A stretch of DNA of 17,756 nucleotides, taken from contig JAUUWR010000008.1 of NCBI GenBank assembly GCA_030588935.1, positions 1-17,756 on the forward strand, written 5' to 3'. This stretch comes from a bacterium. Its GTDB lineage: Archaea > Nanobdellota > Nanobdellia > Pacearchaeales > GW2011-AR1. This document shows, one piece after another, positions 1-5,701 of the stretch; the first letter of the stretch is position 1; each line of letters begins with the position of its first letter. The notes beneath the pieces were generated by a model. It was given only the letters and a program-made list of their open reading frames with translations, had not been told where the DNA came from and did no database searches. The translations under genes and the position numbers were made by a program.

Positions 1-42
1 TCAACCCTCTTTCTATTGAACAATTAAATATTAATAAGGAAG

Positions 43-87
43 ACGGCAATTCCTCACTCTGCCTTAAGGCAGAGGTATCCTTGCCGT
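43..87. repeat. Nested inverted repeat, IS200/IS605-end-like
   Basis: Seven bases at 43-49 (ACGGCAA) are the exact reverse complement of 81-87 (TTGCCGT). Between them lies a perfect 18-bp palindrome, CTCTGCCTT/AAGGCAGAG, at 57-74. The pattern of CGGCAATTCnTC, then a hairpin, then a G-rich flank and CCTTGCCG resembles, from memory, the subterminal palindrome of archaeal IS200/IS605-type elements. No tnpA or tnpB is present, so this would be a solitary end, a palindrome-associated miniature element or a decayed remnant. It stops 8 bases before the likely rpl15 start codon and may affect its translation. Positions 3-95 also form an open frame ending in TAA that overlaps the rpl15 ATG by one base, so the palindrome may lie inside the 3' end of an upstream gene. 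The repeat is seen directly; the IS assignment is inference. Confidence 0.6.
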
Positions 88-94
88 GGATGTA

Positions 95-529
95 ATGAAA
101 CTAAAAAAAACAAAAAAATCAAAAAGATTAAGAGGCACAACCACTCATGGCTGGGGTGCTCGGAAAAAACACAAGGGAAGCGGGCATAGGGGGGGATTTG
201 GAATGGCTGGAACAGGGAAAAGAGCAGACCATAAAAAAACATTAATTAATAAAAAATATGGAAATAAGTATTTTGGTAAACAAGGGATTACCAGCAAGAG
301 TGTTAAAAAGAAAAAAAATAAGGTAATTAATTTAAGAGATGTTCAGGAGAAGTTTGCTGGAAAAAAAGAGATTGATTTATCTGGATATAAAATTCTTGGG
401 GATGGTGAAATTAAAAGAGCTGTAGTTATTAAGGCTAAAGGTTTTACTAAAAGTGCTAAAGAAAAGATTGAAAAAGCTGGTGGGGAAATTATATCTTCAA
501 ACAATACTAAAACTATAATTAAAAAATAA
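95..529 (+). CDS. rpl15: Large ribosomal subunit protein uL15
   Basis: Ribosomal protein uL15 (L15; eukaryotic L27a) of the 50S subunit. The basic N-terminus carries the archaeal/eukaryotic signature: a Lys/Arg tract, THGWGARKKHKGSGHRGG at about residues 18-35, and a Gly/Lys-rich stretch. The C-terminal half has the globular uL15 fold, with repeated A-K-G-F/A-K-E-K segments near residues 110-125. At 144 aa it is normal for archaea. An in-frame GTG at 86 would add MDV; the ATG at 95 is preferred because MKLKKTKKS is a typical uL15 start. Position just before secY matches the end of the archaeal ribosomal-protein operon. No good Shine-Dalgarno is visible. A palindrome ends 8 bases upstream, which is unusual for a highly expressed gene. 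Confidence 0.95.
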   Translation: MKLKKTKKSKRLRGTTTHGWGARKKHKGSGHRGGFGMAGTGKRADHKKTLINKKYGNKYFGKQGITSKSVKKKKNKVINLRDVQEKFAGKKEIDLSGYKILGDGEIKRAVVIKAKGFTKSAKEKIEKAGGEIISSNNTKTIIKK

Positions 530-547
530 ATATCTATAATTTATAAA

Positions 548-627
548 ATATTTATGGTTCGAAATATAAGATTAAGCGAGCAGAAAAGAGCTTAGGCTAC
601 TTATCTACACAACTTAAGATTCATAAA
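548..627 (+). ncRNA. Candidate structured intergenic RNA, copy 1
   Basis: The rpl15-secY spacer is locally richer in G and C than its flanks and can fold. TTTATG (551-556) pairs with CATAAA (622-627), ATAAG (566-570) with CTTAT (600-604), and TAAGC (573-577) with GCTTA (590-594). An alternative local hairpin pairs ATATTT (548-553) with AAATAT (562-567) around ATGGTTCG. The 5' box GGTTCGAAA and the 3' box ACTTATCTACACAAC (599-613) align with copies at 2086-2168 and 3348-3432. Function unknown: it could be an independent small RNA, a secY leader or an rpl15 3' element. Short AT-rich stems arise easily by chance; the cross-copy similarity is the main support. Confidence 0.4.
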
Positions 628-643
628 GATTTAGATAAATAAT

Positions 644-2032
644 ATGAACAAAATGGAATTTAAAGACATATTAAAAAACTTGCCAGAAGTAAAAAGTCCT
701 ACTGAAAAGAAATTAAGTTTTAATGTTAAGTTGAAATGGACTTTGATAATTTTGGTTTCGTTTTTTGTTATGTCAAATATTGCTCTTTATGGATTAGATG
801 AAAATAATTTAGCAAGGTTTGAATATTTGGCTGTTATTATGGGGACTAATTTTGGTTCTATAATTTCGTTGGGTATTGGGCCAATTGTAATGGCTTCTAT
901 TATCCTGCAATTGCTTGTTGGAAGCAAGATTCTGGATATTGACACTTCAACGCAGGAAGGAAAAAGATTTTTTCAGGGATTGCAGAAATTAATGGTTTTA
1001 TTTTTTATAATTTTTGAAGCATTAATTTATGTTTTAATGAAAGGGCTTTCTCCTCATGCAAGTTTGGGTGGTTTTTACGGGCCATTTATATTAATAGTGC
1101 AGTTGTGTTTGGGTGGCTTGGCTATTTTATTTATGGATGAAATCTGCAGTAAATGGGGTTTTGGTTCAGGAGTTGGCTTGTTTATAGCAGCAGGAGTGGG
1201 CTGGAGATTATTTACAGCTGCATTTGGATTTTTAGGACCTGAAGGAAATATTCAGGCATCTGGGAAAGTAATAACATTGATTATTAGTTTAATGAATGCT
1301 GACTCGCAAGGAGCAATGCTGTCTCTGGCTGCTGTTCTTTCAACAGTGATTTTATTTTTGATTATTGTCTGGGCGCAGTCTTTGAAAATTGAGATTCCCT
1401 TAAGCTATGATAGATTAAGAGGATATTCAATGAAATGGCCATTAAAGTTTTTTTATGCAAGTGTTATTCCTGTTATTTTAGTGGCTGCTCTGGTTGCTAA
1501 TTTGCAGTTGTTTGGGGGGCTGCTGCAAAACTGGCTGGGGCATCCTAGTTTTTTAGGAGAGATTGTTGACGGAAGAGCTGTCTCAGGATTTTTATATTGG
1601 GTATCTTCTACAGACATTGTCAGTGCAATAATTACTGGAAGCTGGCAATGGAAATTATTAGGGCAGACTTTTTCCCACATCTTATTTTACATGATAATTG
1701 CTGCGGTTTTCTCTGTATTTTGGGTTAAAACTTCTGGGATGGATGCTTCGAACCAAGCTCAGAATATTTTAAAATCAGGACTGCAAATCCCAGGGTTTAG
1801 AAAAGATGAAAGAATTTTAGAGTCAATATTAAAAAGATATGTCATGCCTCTAACAATAATGGGTGGGCTGGCAATCGGGTTGCTGGCTTCAGCAGCAAAT
1901 GTTCTTGGAACCCTGACAGGCGGGACTGCATTATTATTGGGAATTATGATTATATATCAATTTTATGAAAGTATTGCAAAACAACATGCAATGGATATGA
2001 ACCCTGCCTTGAAGAAAATGATGGGTGATTGA
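644..2032 (+). CDS. secY: Preprotein translocase subunit SecY
   Basis: Channel-forming subunit of the archaeal Sec61/SecYEG translocon, which exports proteins and inserts membrane proteins. The 462-aa product has about ten hydrophobic segments. The N-terminus (DILKNLPEVKSPTEKKLSF, then TM1) is typical of archaeal SecY, a plug/TM2 region follows around residues 60-95, and TM3 onward shows the family pattern (EGKRFFQGLQKLM; GFGSGVGLFIAAGV). The loop IEIPLSYDRLRGYSMKWPLKF near residue 250 is the conserved cytosolic loop before TM7, and GMDASNQAQNILKSGLQIPGFR is the ribosome/SecA-facing loop before the last TMs. An ATG at 653 (MEFKDIL) is an equally plausible start; a TATA-like CATAAAGA near 622-629 would suit a leaderless message there. 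It lies between rpl15 and the DUF106 insertase. The TGA stop shows TGA is a normal stop in this genome. Confidence 0.97.
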   Translation: MNKMEFKDILKNLPEVKSPTEKKLSFNVKLKWTLIILVSFFVMSNIALYGLDENNLARFEYLAVIMGTNFGSIISLGIGPIVMASIILQLLVGSKILDIDTSTQEGKRFFQGLQKLMVLFFIIFEALIYVLMKGLSPHASLGGFYGPFILIVQLCLGGLAILFMDEICSKWGFGSGVGLFIAAGVGWRLFTAAFGFLGPEGNIQASGKVITLIISLMNADSQGAMLSLAAVLSTVILFLIIVWAQSLKIEIPLSYDRLRGYSMKWPLKFFYASVIPVILVAALVANLQLFGGLLQNWLGHPSFLGEIVDGRAVSGFLYWVSSTDIVSAIITGSWQWKLLGQTFSHILFYMIIAAVFSVFWVKTSGMDASNQAQNILKSGLQIPGFRKDERILESILKRYVMPLTIMGGLAIGLLASAANVLGTLTGGTALLLGIMIIYQFYESIAKQHAMDMNPALKKMMGD

Positions 2033-2085
2033 TTGCGTTTAATTTAAAAACTTAATTTGATATTAAATATTAATATCTTACGAAA

Positions 2086-2168
2086 ATCTTAAGTTCGAAA
2101 GATGAGAAGATTAAGCTTGAGAGATGATATGCTCAAATGTAAACAACTCATCTGCGTAACTCATTATT
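2086..2168 (+). ncRNA. Candidate structured intergenic RNA, copy 2
   Basis: In the secY-DUF106 spacer, AGATGAG (2100-2106) is the exact reverse complement of CTCATCT (2147-2153). Inside, TTGAG (2117-2121) pairs with CTCAA (2132-2136); outside, AGTT can pair with AACT. The 5' box AGTTCGAAA and 3' box ACTCATCTGCGTAAC (2146-2160) align with copies 1 and 3, and the main stem differs between copies in a way that largely keeps pairing. A competing hairpin ATCTT/AAGAT (2086-2090 with 2099-2103) uses the same bases, so two folds are possible. A TATA-like AATTTAAAAAC at 2041-2051 could start a transcript about 20-30 nt downstream. Function unknown. Confidence 0.45.
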
Positions 2169-2212
2169 TGTAAAGACATAAATAAAAGAGGTATTAGATA
2201 AAATAATAAAAA

Positions 2213-2617
2213 ATGCCAATCATAGAATTAATCCAAAATAATCCAAGAATTTCTATAATTACATTATCCTTCATAGTAACTATTTTTATAACTATTGTGA
2301 ATTTTTTTATGGTTGATAGAACAAGAATGAAAGAGATAAAAGAAAAGCAGAAAGCTCTTCGTCAGGAGATTAAAAAATACAAAGATAATCCTCAGAAAAT
2401 GATGGAGCTTAATAAGCAAATGATGGAAGACATGCCTGAACAATTAAAGCATTCTTTCAAGCCGATGCTTGTTACAATTATTCCATTGATTATTTTATTT
2501 AGATGGCTTAGGTCGACGTTTGCAATTACTGCAATTGCTTCTACATGGTTTTGGTGGTATATTGGAGCTTCAATATTATTTAGTATGGTTTTGAGGAAGT
2601 TGTTTGGGTTGCAGTAG
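2213..2617 (+). CDS. DUF106 / EMC3-like membrane insertase
   Basis: Archaeal member of the Oxa1/YidC/EMC3/TMCO1 superfamily (DUF106), thought to help insert membrane proteins near the Sec channel. The 134-aa product has TM1 at about residues 14-34, a charged helical hairpin or coiled coil at about 38-75 (KEIKEKQKALRQEIKKYK, then a Met-rich stretch with MMELNKQMMEDMPEQLKHS), TM2 at about 82-98 and TM3 at about 112-128. The Met-rich cytosolic segment is characteristic and may contact nascent hydrophobic segments. Its place after secY agrees with the usual archaeal neighbourhood, but adenylate kinase, commonly found between them, is missing. A TATA-like ACATAAATAAAAG near 2176-2188 lies about 30 nt before the ATG. 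Confidence in the family is high; the insertase role follows from the family. Confidence 0.9.
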   Translation: MPIIELIQNNPRISIITLSFIVTIFITIVNFFMVDRTRMKEIKEKQKALRQEIKKYKDNPQKMMELNKQMMEDMPEQLKHSFKPMLVTIIPLIILFRWLRSTFAITAIASTWFWWYIGASILFSMVLRKLFGLQ

Positions 2618-2625
2618 AGGTCTAT

Positions 2626-2706
2626 AAAATTTAGGAATCGTATGGAAACTACGTTTCCCTAACAAGTCACCCTTCCTTAAGATAACCTAAATTTTTCTTT
2701 TTTATT
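2626..2706 (+). terminator. Stem plus T-tract after the DUF106 gene
   Basis: AAAATTTAGG (2626-2635) is the exact reverse complement of CCTAAATTTT (2686-2695), a 10-bp stem. The enclosed loop contains a second perfect hairpin, GGAAAC-TAC-GTTTCC (2644-2658). A T-rich run (TTTTTCTTTTTTATTT, 2692-2707) follows. This is suited to ending transcription of the + strand cluster before the convergent VanZ gene; archaeal termination mainly needs the T-tract, so the long stem may have another role. The inner part shares GTATGRAA...GTTTCC with segments at 4023 and 12121, so it may instead be a member of a structured-RNA family. Confidence 0.5.
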
Positions 2707-2793
2707 TGGAATGTCTTAAACTTATTTAGCTTTGTTATGAATAGCTTAAGCTTCTCATCTTTAAAGAATAATATTTTTTGAGTTTTTGATAGA

Positions 2794-3225
2794 TTACCCC
2801 AAAACCTCTTTCTTTATCTCTTTATAATCTTCATCTTTAGAATTTTTAAATCTTTTAAATCTTAATAAAGAATACAATAAACTTGCAAATAAAATTCCTG
2901 CTGAGTTGATTAGAATATCTGAAATTGCAAAGGCTCTTCCTGGAACAAAAAGCTGATGGATTTCATCTGAAATTCCGTATAAGATTGCTATTATTATTGC
3001 TATTAAGATTATTTTTTTACTTTTTGGATTTCCTTTTATTAATGAAATTAATAAAAAAGCAGATAAGAAAAGAAATGCGTAAAAATGATAAGCAATAGGT
3101 TTCCAGTTAAAACCTGCTGGAGGTCCTGGTTTAAATGTTTGTGAAGAAAGATAAAAAATTGTTATTGCAATTAAGAGCGTAATTACCCAAGAAATTTTAT
3201 TATGTCTTTCAAACCAAGATATCAT
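2794..3225 (-). CDS. VanZ-like membrane protein
   Basis: Small VanZ-family integral membrane protein of 143 aa with four predicted TMs: about residues 12-27, 45-63, 71-85 and 105-123. The diagnostic motif is GISDEIHQLFVPGRAFAISD followed by xxxNxxGxxxA (about residues 83-112), matching the VanZ pattern D-E-x-H-Q-x(5)-R-x(4)-D-x(3)-N-x(2)-G. The second loop carries the WKPIAYHFYAF segment (K/H-rich, before TM2) also usual in the family. Bacterial VanZ gives low-level teicoplanin resistance; archaeal homologues have no established substrate. It converges with the DUF106 gene across a stem with T-tract, and ends in a charged tail (KDEDYKEIKKEVLG). TATA-like sequences lie upstream (TTTTTATAAAAG, about 3236-3247), but none is decisive. 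Confidence 0.88.
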   Translation of the reverse strand: MISWFERHNKISWVITLLIAITIFYLSSQTFKPGPPAGFNWKPIAYHFYAFLFLSAFLLISLIKGNPKSKKIILIAIIIAILYGISDEIHQLFVPGRAFAISDILINSAGILFASLLYSLLRFKRFKNSKDEDYKEIKKEVLG

Positions 3226-3347
3226 TTTATACTTCTTTTATAAAAAATTATGATAAATTTCATTTATATTATTTTATATGTTTTATAATGAATTATGGAA
3301 TATTATAATTATACTATTTACCTTCGGCAATCTGGAATCCTACAAAA

Positions 3348-3432
3348 TATCACGCTCGAAAGAGGATAGGATAAAGTTTGATAGGTGGGGAGATTAAGCT
3401 CTAAATGAACTCCTCTGCATAACCCAATGATT
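3348..3432 (+). ncRNA. Candidate structured intergenic RNA, copy 3
   Basis: The spacer between the divergent VanZ and prefoldin genes contains a GC-richer patch. AGAGGA (3361-3366) pairs with TCCTCT (3411-3416), matching the AGATGAG/CTCATCT stem of copy 2 with a T-A to G-C compensatory change. The 5' box GCTCGAAA and the 3' box ACTCCTCTGCATAACCCA (3409-3426) align with copies 1 and 2. A local hairpin, CTC-GAAA-GAG (3355-3364) flanked by TATC/GATA (3348-3351 with 3365-3368), has a GNRA-type tetraloop and competes with the long-range stem. The gene upstream is on the other strand, so this copy cannot be a 3' UTR; it lies upstream of the prefoldin promoter. Function unknown. Confidence 0.45.
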
Positions 3433-3473
3433 TATTAAATATAGATAAAATAAAATATCAGGAAAATTGATCA

Positions 3474-3488
3474 GAAATACTTAAAAAC
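3474..3488 (+). promoter_or_regulatory. Archaeal TATA promoter of the prefoldin gene
   Basis: GAAATACTTAAAAAC reads as a purine-rich BRE followed by a TATA box centred about 25 nt before the ATG at 3508. That spacing predicts transcription starting at or just before the start codon, so a leaderless mRNA. An AGGT (3499-3502) lies between them. Confidence 0.6.
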
Positions 3489-3507
3489 CCTATTATTTAG
3501 GTTTTAT

Positions 3508-3885
3508 ATGGAACAACAACAATTAATTCAATTACAAATAATAGAACAAGAAGCTAATCAACTTGAACAGCAATTACAGTTAATTGAACAAAATCTTGTT
3601 GAAATTCAGCAATTGAAAGTTGGTTTAGATGAGTTAGACAAAAGTAAGGAAAAAGAAATTTTTGCAAATATTGGAAAAGGAATTTATATTCCTGCAGAGA
3701 TTAAAAGCAAAGAGTTAACTGTTGAAATTGGAAAGGGAAATTTTGTTAAAAAATCCATTCCAGAAACCATGAAAACAATTATTGAGCAGATAGGGAAATT
3801 AGATTCTGCAAAGCAGCAGATTATGGAAAAGATTGAGGAATTGCAGATGCAGATGAATGGGTTGATTAGTGTTTCTGAAAAATAG
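3508..3885 (+). CDS. pfdA: Prefoldin subunit alpha
   Basis: Alpha subunit of archaeal prefoldin (GimC), the hexameric jellyfish-shaped chaperone that hands unfolded proteins to the thermosome. The 125-aa product has the expected plan: an N-terminal coiled coil very rich in Gln, Leu and Glu (residues 1-47), a central beta-hairpin region (about 50-85: IFANIGKGIYIPAEIK, then LTVEIGKGNFVKKS, matching the family's L-G-x-G-x-[FY]-[IVA]-x-[AG] strands), and a C-terminal coiled coil (about 86-120) with an EQIGKLDSAKQQIMEKIEEL heptad pattern. Two hairpin segments mark the alpha rather than the beta class. It appears to be transcribed alone from its own TATA box. A GC-rich GCTCGCTTCGCTC lies just after the stop. 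Confidence 0.93.
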   Translation: MEQQQLIQLQIIEQEANQLEQQLQLIEQNLVEIQQLKVGLDELDKSKEKEIFANIGKGIYIPAEIKSKELTVEIGKGNFVKKSIPETMKTIIEQIGKLDSAKQQIMEKIEELQMQMNGLISVSEK

Positions 3886-3942
3886 ATATATTAGCTCGCT
3901 TCGCTCACCTATTTTATGATACTCAAACTAATAATGCCAAAG

Positions 3943-4079
3943 ATATTTATGGCTCGAGGAAGAACTTAAGCTACTCTTAACCCCTTAGAAATTAAAAATT
4001 TCTAGGACTTCAACTCTAACGAGTATGAAGTTTCCAAAAAGGCTTGACCCAAAGGATAACTTGAGATTTATAGAAATAT
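3943..4079 (+). ncRNA. Structured segment after the prefoldin gene
   Basis: Two strong adjacent hairpins are visible. TAGAAATT (3986-3993) pairs with AATTTCTA (3997-4004) around AAA, with CC/GG outside. ACTTCAACTC (4007-4016) pairs with GAGT-A-TGAAGT (4021-4031) around TAAC, 10 bp with one bulge. CTCGAG (3953-3958) can pair with CTTGAG (4060-4065, one G-U), and ATATTT (3943-3948) with AAATAT (4074-4079), enclosing both. The start (ATATTTATGGCTCGA) matches copy 1 (ATATTTATGGTTCGA), and GTATGAAGTTTCC plus the following GGATAAC resemble the element at 2626. It is between convergent genes, so a terminator or 3' UTR role is also possible. Confidence 0.4.
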
Positions 4080-4108
4080 AGAAAAAATAATATAAGTAAA
4101 AATAATTA

Positions 4109-4939
4109 TCAGGATTTCTTTTTAACCTTTCTCAAAAATTCTTTATAACTCAAATTTCCTAATTCTGAGATTAGACTTGTTATGAATTTTCTTTTTACAA
4201 ACTCAAAAGCAGGATTTTTGATTTTGATGTTTTTAGGTGCTTGTTTCCAAACTTCTTCAAAATCTCTTTTTTCAAGTTTTGTTCGTTTTGACGAATATTT
4301 TAAAGAATCTGCGAGGATGAGAAGAGGTATTTTATTTGATTTTGCAATTTGCGCAATTACTCCGCTTCCTGTTTTATTTATTACTCCTTTTTTTAAAATT
4401 GCATCTGCTCCAAGCAGGACAAGGTCTGGTTCTCTTGTTCCTTGTTCTTTTGATAAGGCAATACCTAATGCAGAATCTACAAACATAGTGACTTTAATTC
4501 CTGCTTTTTTTAATTCTTTAGCTGTTTTTCTTCCTTGATAAAGAGGGCGGGTTTCTGTATTATAGACTTCAAATTTTTTGTGCTTGTTTTTTGCGTAAAT
4601 TAAAGCTTGGACAACTGTTGAAGAATGGCAGTGTGTAAAAATAACTGAATTATTTTTTATTAGTTTAAATGTTTGTTTGTTTATTATCTCCTGATTTTGT
4701 TTTAGTTTTTTTATTAATTGTAGATAAGTTAGTTTATCTGCTTTTTTGAGAATGTTTTCAAGCATTGGCTCTGTTGGTCTTAGAGAAAGAAGTTTTTGTT
4801 TTGATTTTTCTGTTGGAACTAATTTATAGGCTTCAAAACCTGCTATTGCTATGTTTCTTGCTCCTTGAATTTTAATAGATTTAATGTCCTTACAGATTTT
4901 GTTGAATTTGTTTTTGTTTGACACCATCTTTTTTATCAT
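4109..4939 (-). CDS. Ribose-1,5-bisphosphate isomerase / eIF2B-like
   Basis: Member of the eIF2B alpha/beta/delta-MtnA-R15P isomerase superfamily. The 276-aa product has an N-terminal helical domain (SIKIQGARNIAIAGFEAYK, then LRPTEPML near residues 53-60) and a C-terminal Rossmann-like domain. HCHS (103-106) supplies the Cys and GADA (177-180) the Asp expected for R15P isomerase catalysis; TETRP (128-132) with QGR (135-137) is the phosphosugar-binding stretch. The combination RPTEPM plus HCHS points to the archaeal R15P isomerase of the AMP pathway (AMP phosphorylase, this enzyme, type III RuBisCO), which makes ribulose-1,5-bisphosphate from nucleotides; neither partner gene is here. A non-catalytic eIF2B-like role cannot be excluded. 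The TATA-like box at 4952-4959 would place transcription start near 4929, favouring the second ATG at 4927 (MVSNKNK) as the true start. Confidence 0.85.
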   Translation of the reverse strand: MIKKMVSNKNKFNKICKDIKSIKIQGARNIAIAGFEAYKLVPTEKSKQKLLSLRPTEPMLENILKKADKLTYLQLIKKLKQNQEIINKQTFKLIKNNSVIFTHCHSSTVVQALIYAKNKHKKFEVYNTETRPLYQGRKTAKELKKAGIKVTMFVDSALGIALSKEQGTREPDLVLLGADAILKKGVINKTGSGVIAQIAKSNKIPLLILADSLKYSSKRTKLEKRDFEEVWKQAPKNIKIKNPAFEFVKRKFITSLISELGNLSYKEFLRKVKKKS

Positions 4940-4951
4940 TAATAGTTGATA

Positions 4952-4960
4952 GTATAAAAG
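4952..4960 (-). promoter_or_regulatory. TATA-like box upstream of the isomerase gene
   Basis: On the minus strand this reads CTTTTATAC, centred about 29 nt before the ATG at 4927 and 17 nt before that at 4939. The spacing supports a leaderless transcript starting at the downstream ATG. Confidence 0.35.
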
Positions 4961-4988
4961 AGTTTCTCTAATTTTGGATACTATAAAA

Positions 4989-5213
4989 TTATATTATTTC
5001 TATTTTTTCAACAAATACAATCCAAGCCATAATAAAAACAATAACAAAAAAGATAATAGAAATAATAAAAGAAATTTTTATGTTTGTAAATTTTAAAATA
5101 GAAAATATTAGGGGGATTATTGAAACTACAAGAAAAGTAAAAAATTTCCAAAGATTTTCTTTTTTTATCTTATAAATTCTATGTTTTGAATGAAATATTT
5201 TTATATCTTCCAT
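4989..5213 (-). CDS. Small two-TM membrane protein, unknown
   Basis: Product not recognised. The 74-aa protein has a basic, soluble N-terminus of about 22 residues (MEDIKIFHSKHRIYKIKKEN), then two predicted TM helices at about residues 23-42 and 47-69, joined by a very short loop, and a short C-terminal tail EKIEII. By the positive-inside rule both ends would be cytosolic. It begins two bases after the stop of the nuclease-like gene and is almost certainly co-transcribed with it and the winged-helix regulator. No Shine-Dalgarno is visible. Its proximity to a nuclease-like protein makes a membrane-effector or anchor role conceivable, but nothing in its own sequence proves one. AT-rich composition matches the neighbours. 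Confidence 0.7.
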   Translation of the reverse strand: MEDIKIFHSKHRIYKIKKENLWKFFTFLVVSIIPLIFSILKFTNIKISFIISIIFFVIVFIMAWIVFVEKIEII

Positions 5214-5215
5214 TT

Positions 5216-5689
5216 TTAAATTAAAATAATGTCCATATTATATTCTTTTTTTAAAAATTTTGATTTGTTTTTCATTACTTCATCTTGCTCTTCTGAATGT
5301 GGAAGGATTATATGATACTTTTTCTTACCTTTAATTTGCTCATTATTCATTCTGCTTATAATAATCTCACCAATAGCAAAACATAAGGTTGAATTTTGTG
5401 AAGTTCTTTTAACCTCAAAAATATGATAAGTATTTCCTTTTTTTGCAATAATGTCTCCCCAAAAATCTTTTCTTTTTTCAAAAAAATGAAAGGGAATAAT
5501 CCTAAGTCCTCTCTTTTTAAGATAAGGGATAACTTTTGAATTAATATAATCTATTTCTAATTGTCCTAATTGGTATTTTGGATTTAACCTTGAATAAACA
5601 AAATGAATACTTTTTCCTGTTATCTTTGAAATCTCAAATAATTTTTTTCCTTTTTCTCTAAGTTGTATAATCTGTTTTTCTATATCCAT
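5216..5689 (-). CDS. HTH plus PD-(D/E)XK nuclease-like protein
   Basis: Putative nuclease-fold protein of unknown target. Counting from the GTG at 5701 (161 aa), residues 6-42 form a small HTH resembling resolvase/Hin-type domains (IIQLREKGKKLFEISKITGK, then SIHFVYSRL). The second half matches a restriction-endonuclease-like core: a helix with LKKRGLRIIPFHFF, a strand with Asp at 83 (FWGDIIA), then E96-V-K98 in YHIFEVKR, followed by a helix with AIGEIIISRM. D...ExK has the order and spacing of a metal-binding PD-(D/E)XK site. The ATG at 5689 is preferred because GGGGG (5695-5699) sits six bases upstream as a possible ribosome-binding site; the GTG adds only MGDR. It lies between a winged-helix regulator and a small membrane protein in a tight operon. 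Nuclease activity is inferred from motif and predicted fold only. Confidence 0.7.
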   Translation of the reverse strand: MDIEKQIIQLREKGKKLFEISKITGKSIHFVYSRLNPKYQLGQLEIDYINSKVIPYLKKRGLRIIPFHFFEKRKDFWGDIIAKKGNTYHIFEVKRTSQNSTLCFAIGEIIISRMNNEQIKGKKKYHIILPHSEEQDEVMKNKSKFLKKEYNMDIILI

Positions 5690-5701
5690 TCTATCCCCCA
5701 C

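Noticed and set aside
550..570. GGTTCGAAAT resembling a tRNA T-loop in the rpl15-secY spacer
   Set aside because: No T-stem, acceptor stem or anticodon arm can be built around it; likewise for the TTCGAAA boxes at 2093 and 3355. No tRNA or rRNA gene is seen in the window.
2086..2168. Box C/D guide RNA
   Set aside because: No RUGAUGA followed by CUGA at suitable positions; only GATGATA-like sequence is present, and copies 1 and 3 lack even that.
3891..3906. GC-rich AGCTCGCTTCGCTCAC after the prefoldin stop as a terminator
   Set aside because: Only about three base pairs can form and no T-tract follows directly; it is more like a short tandem CGCTT/CGCTC.
4182..4538. 118-codon open frame on the + strand
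   Set aside because: It lies wholly inside the isomerase-like gene on the other strand, has no family resemblance, and arises from codon bias in AT-rich sequence.
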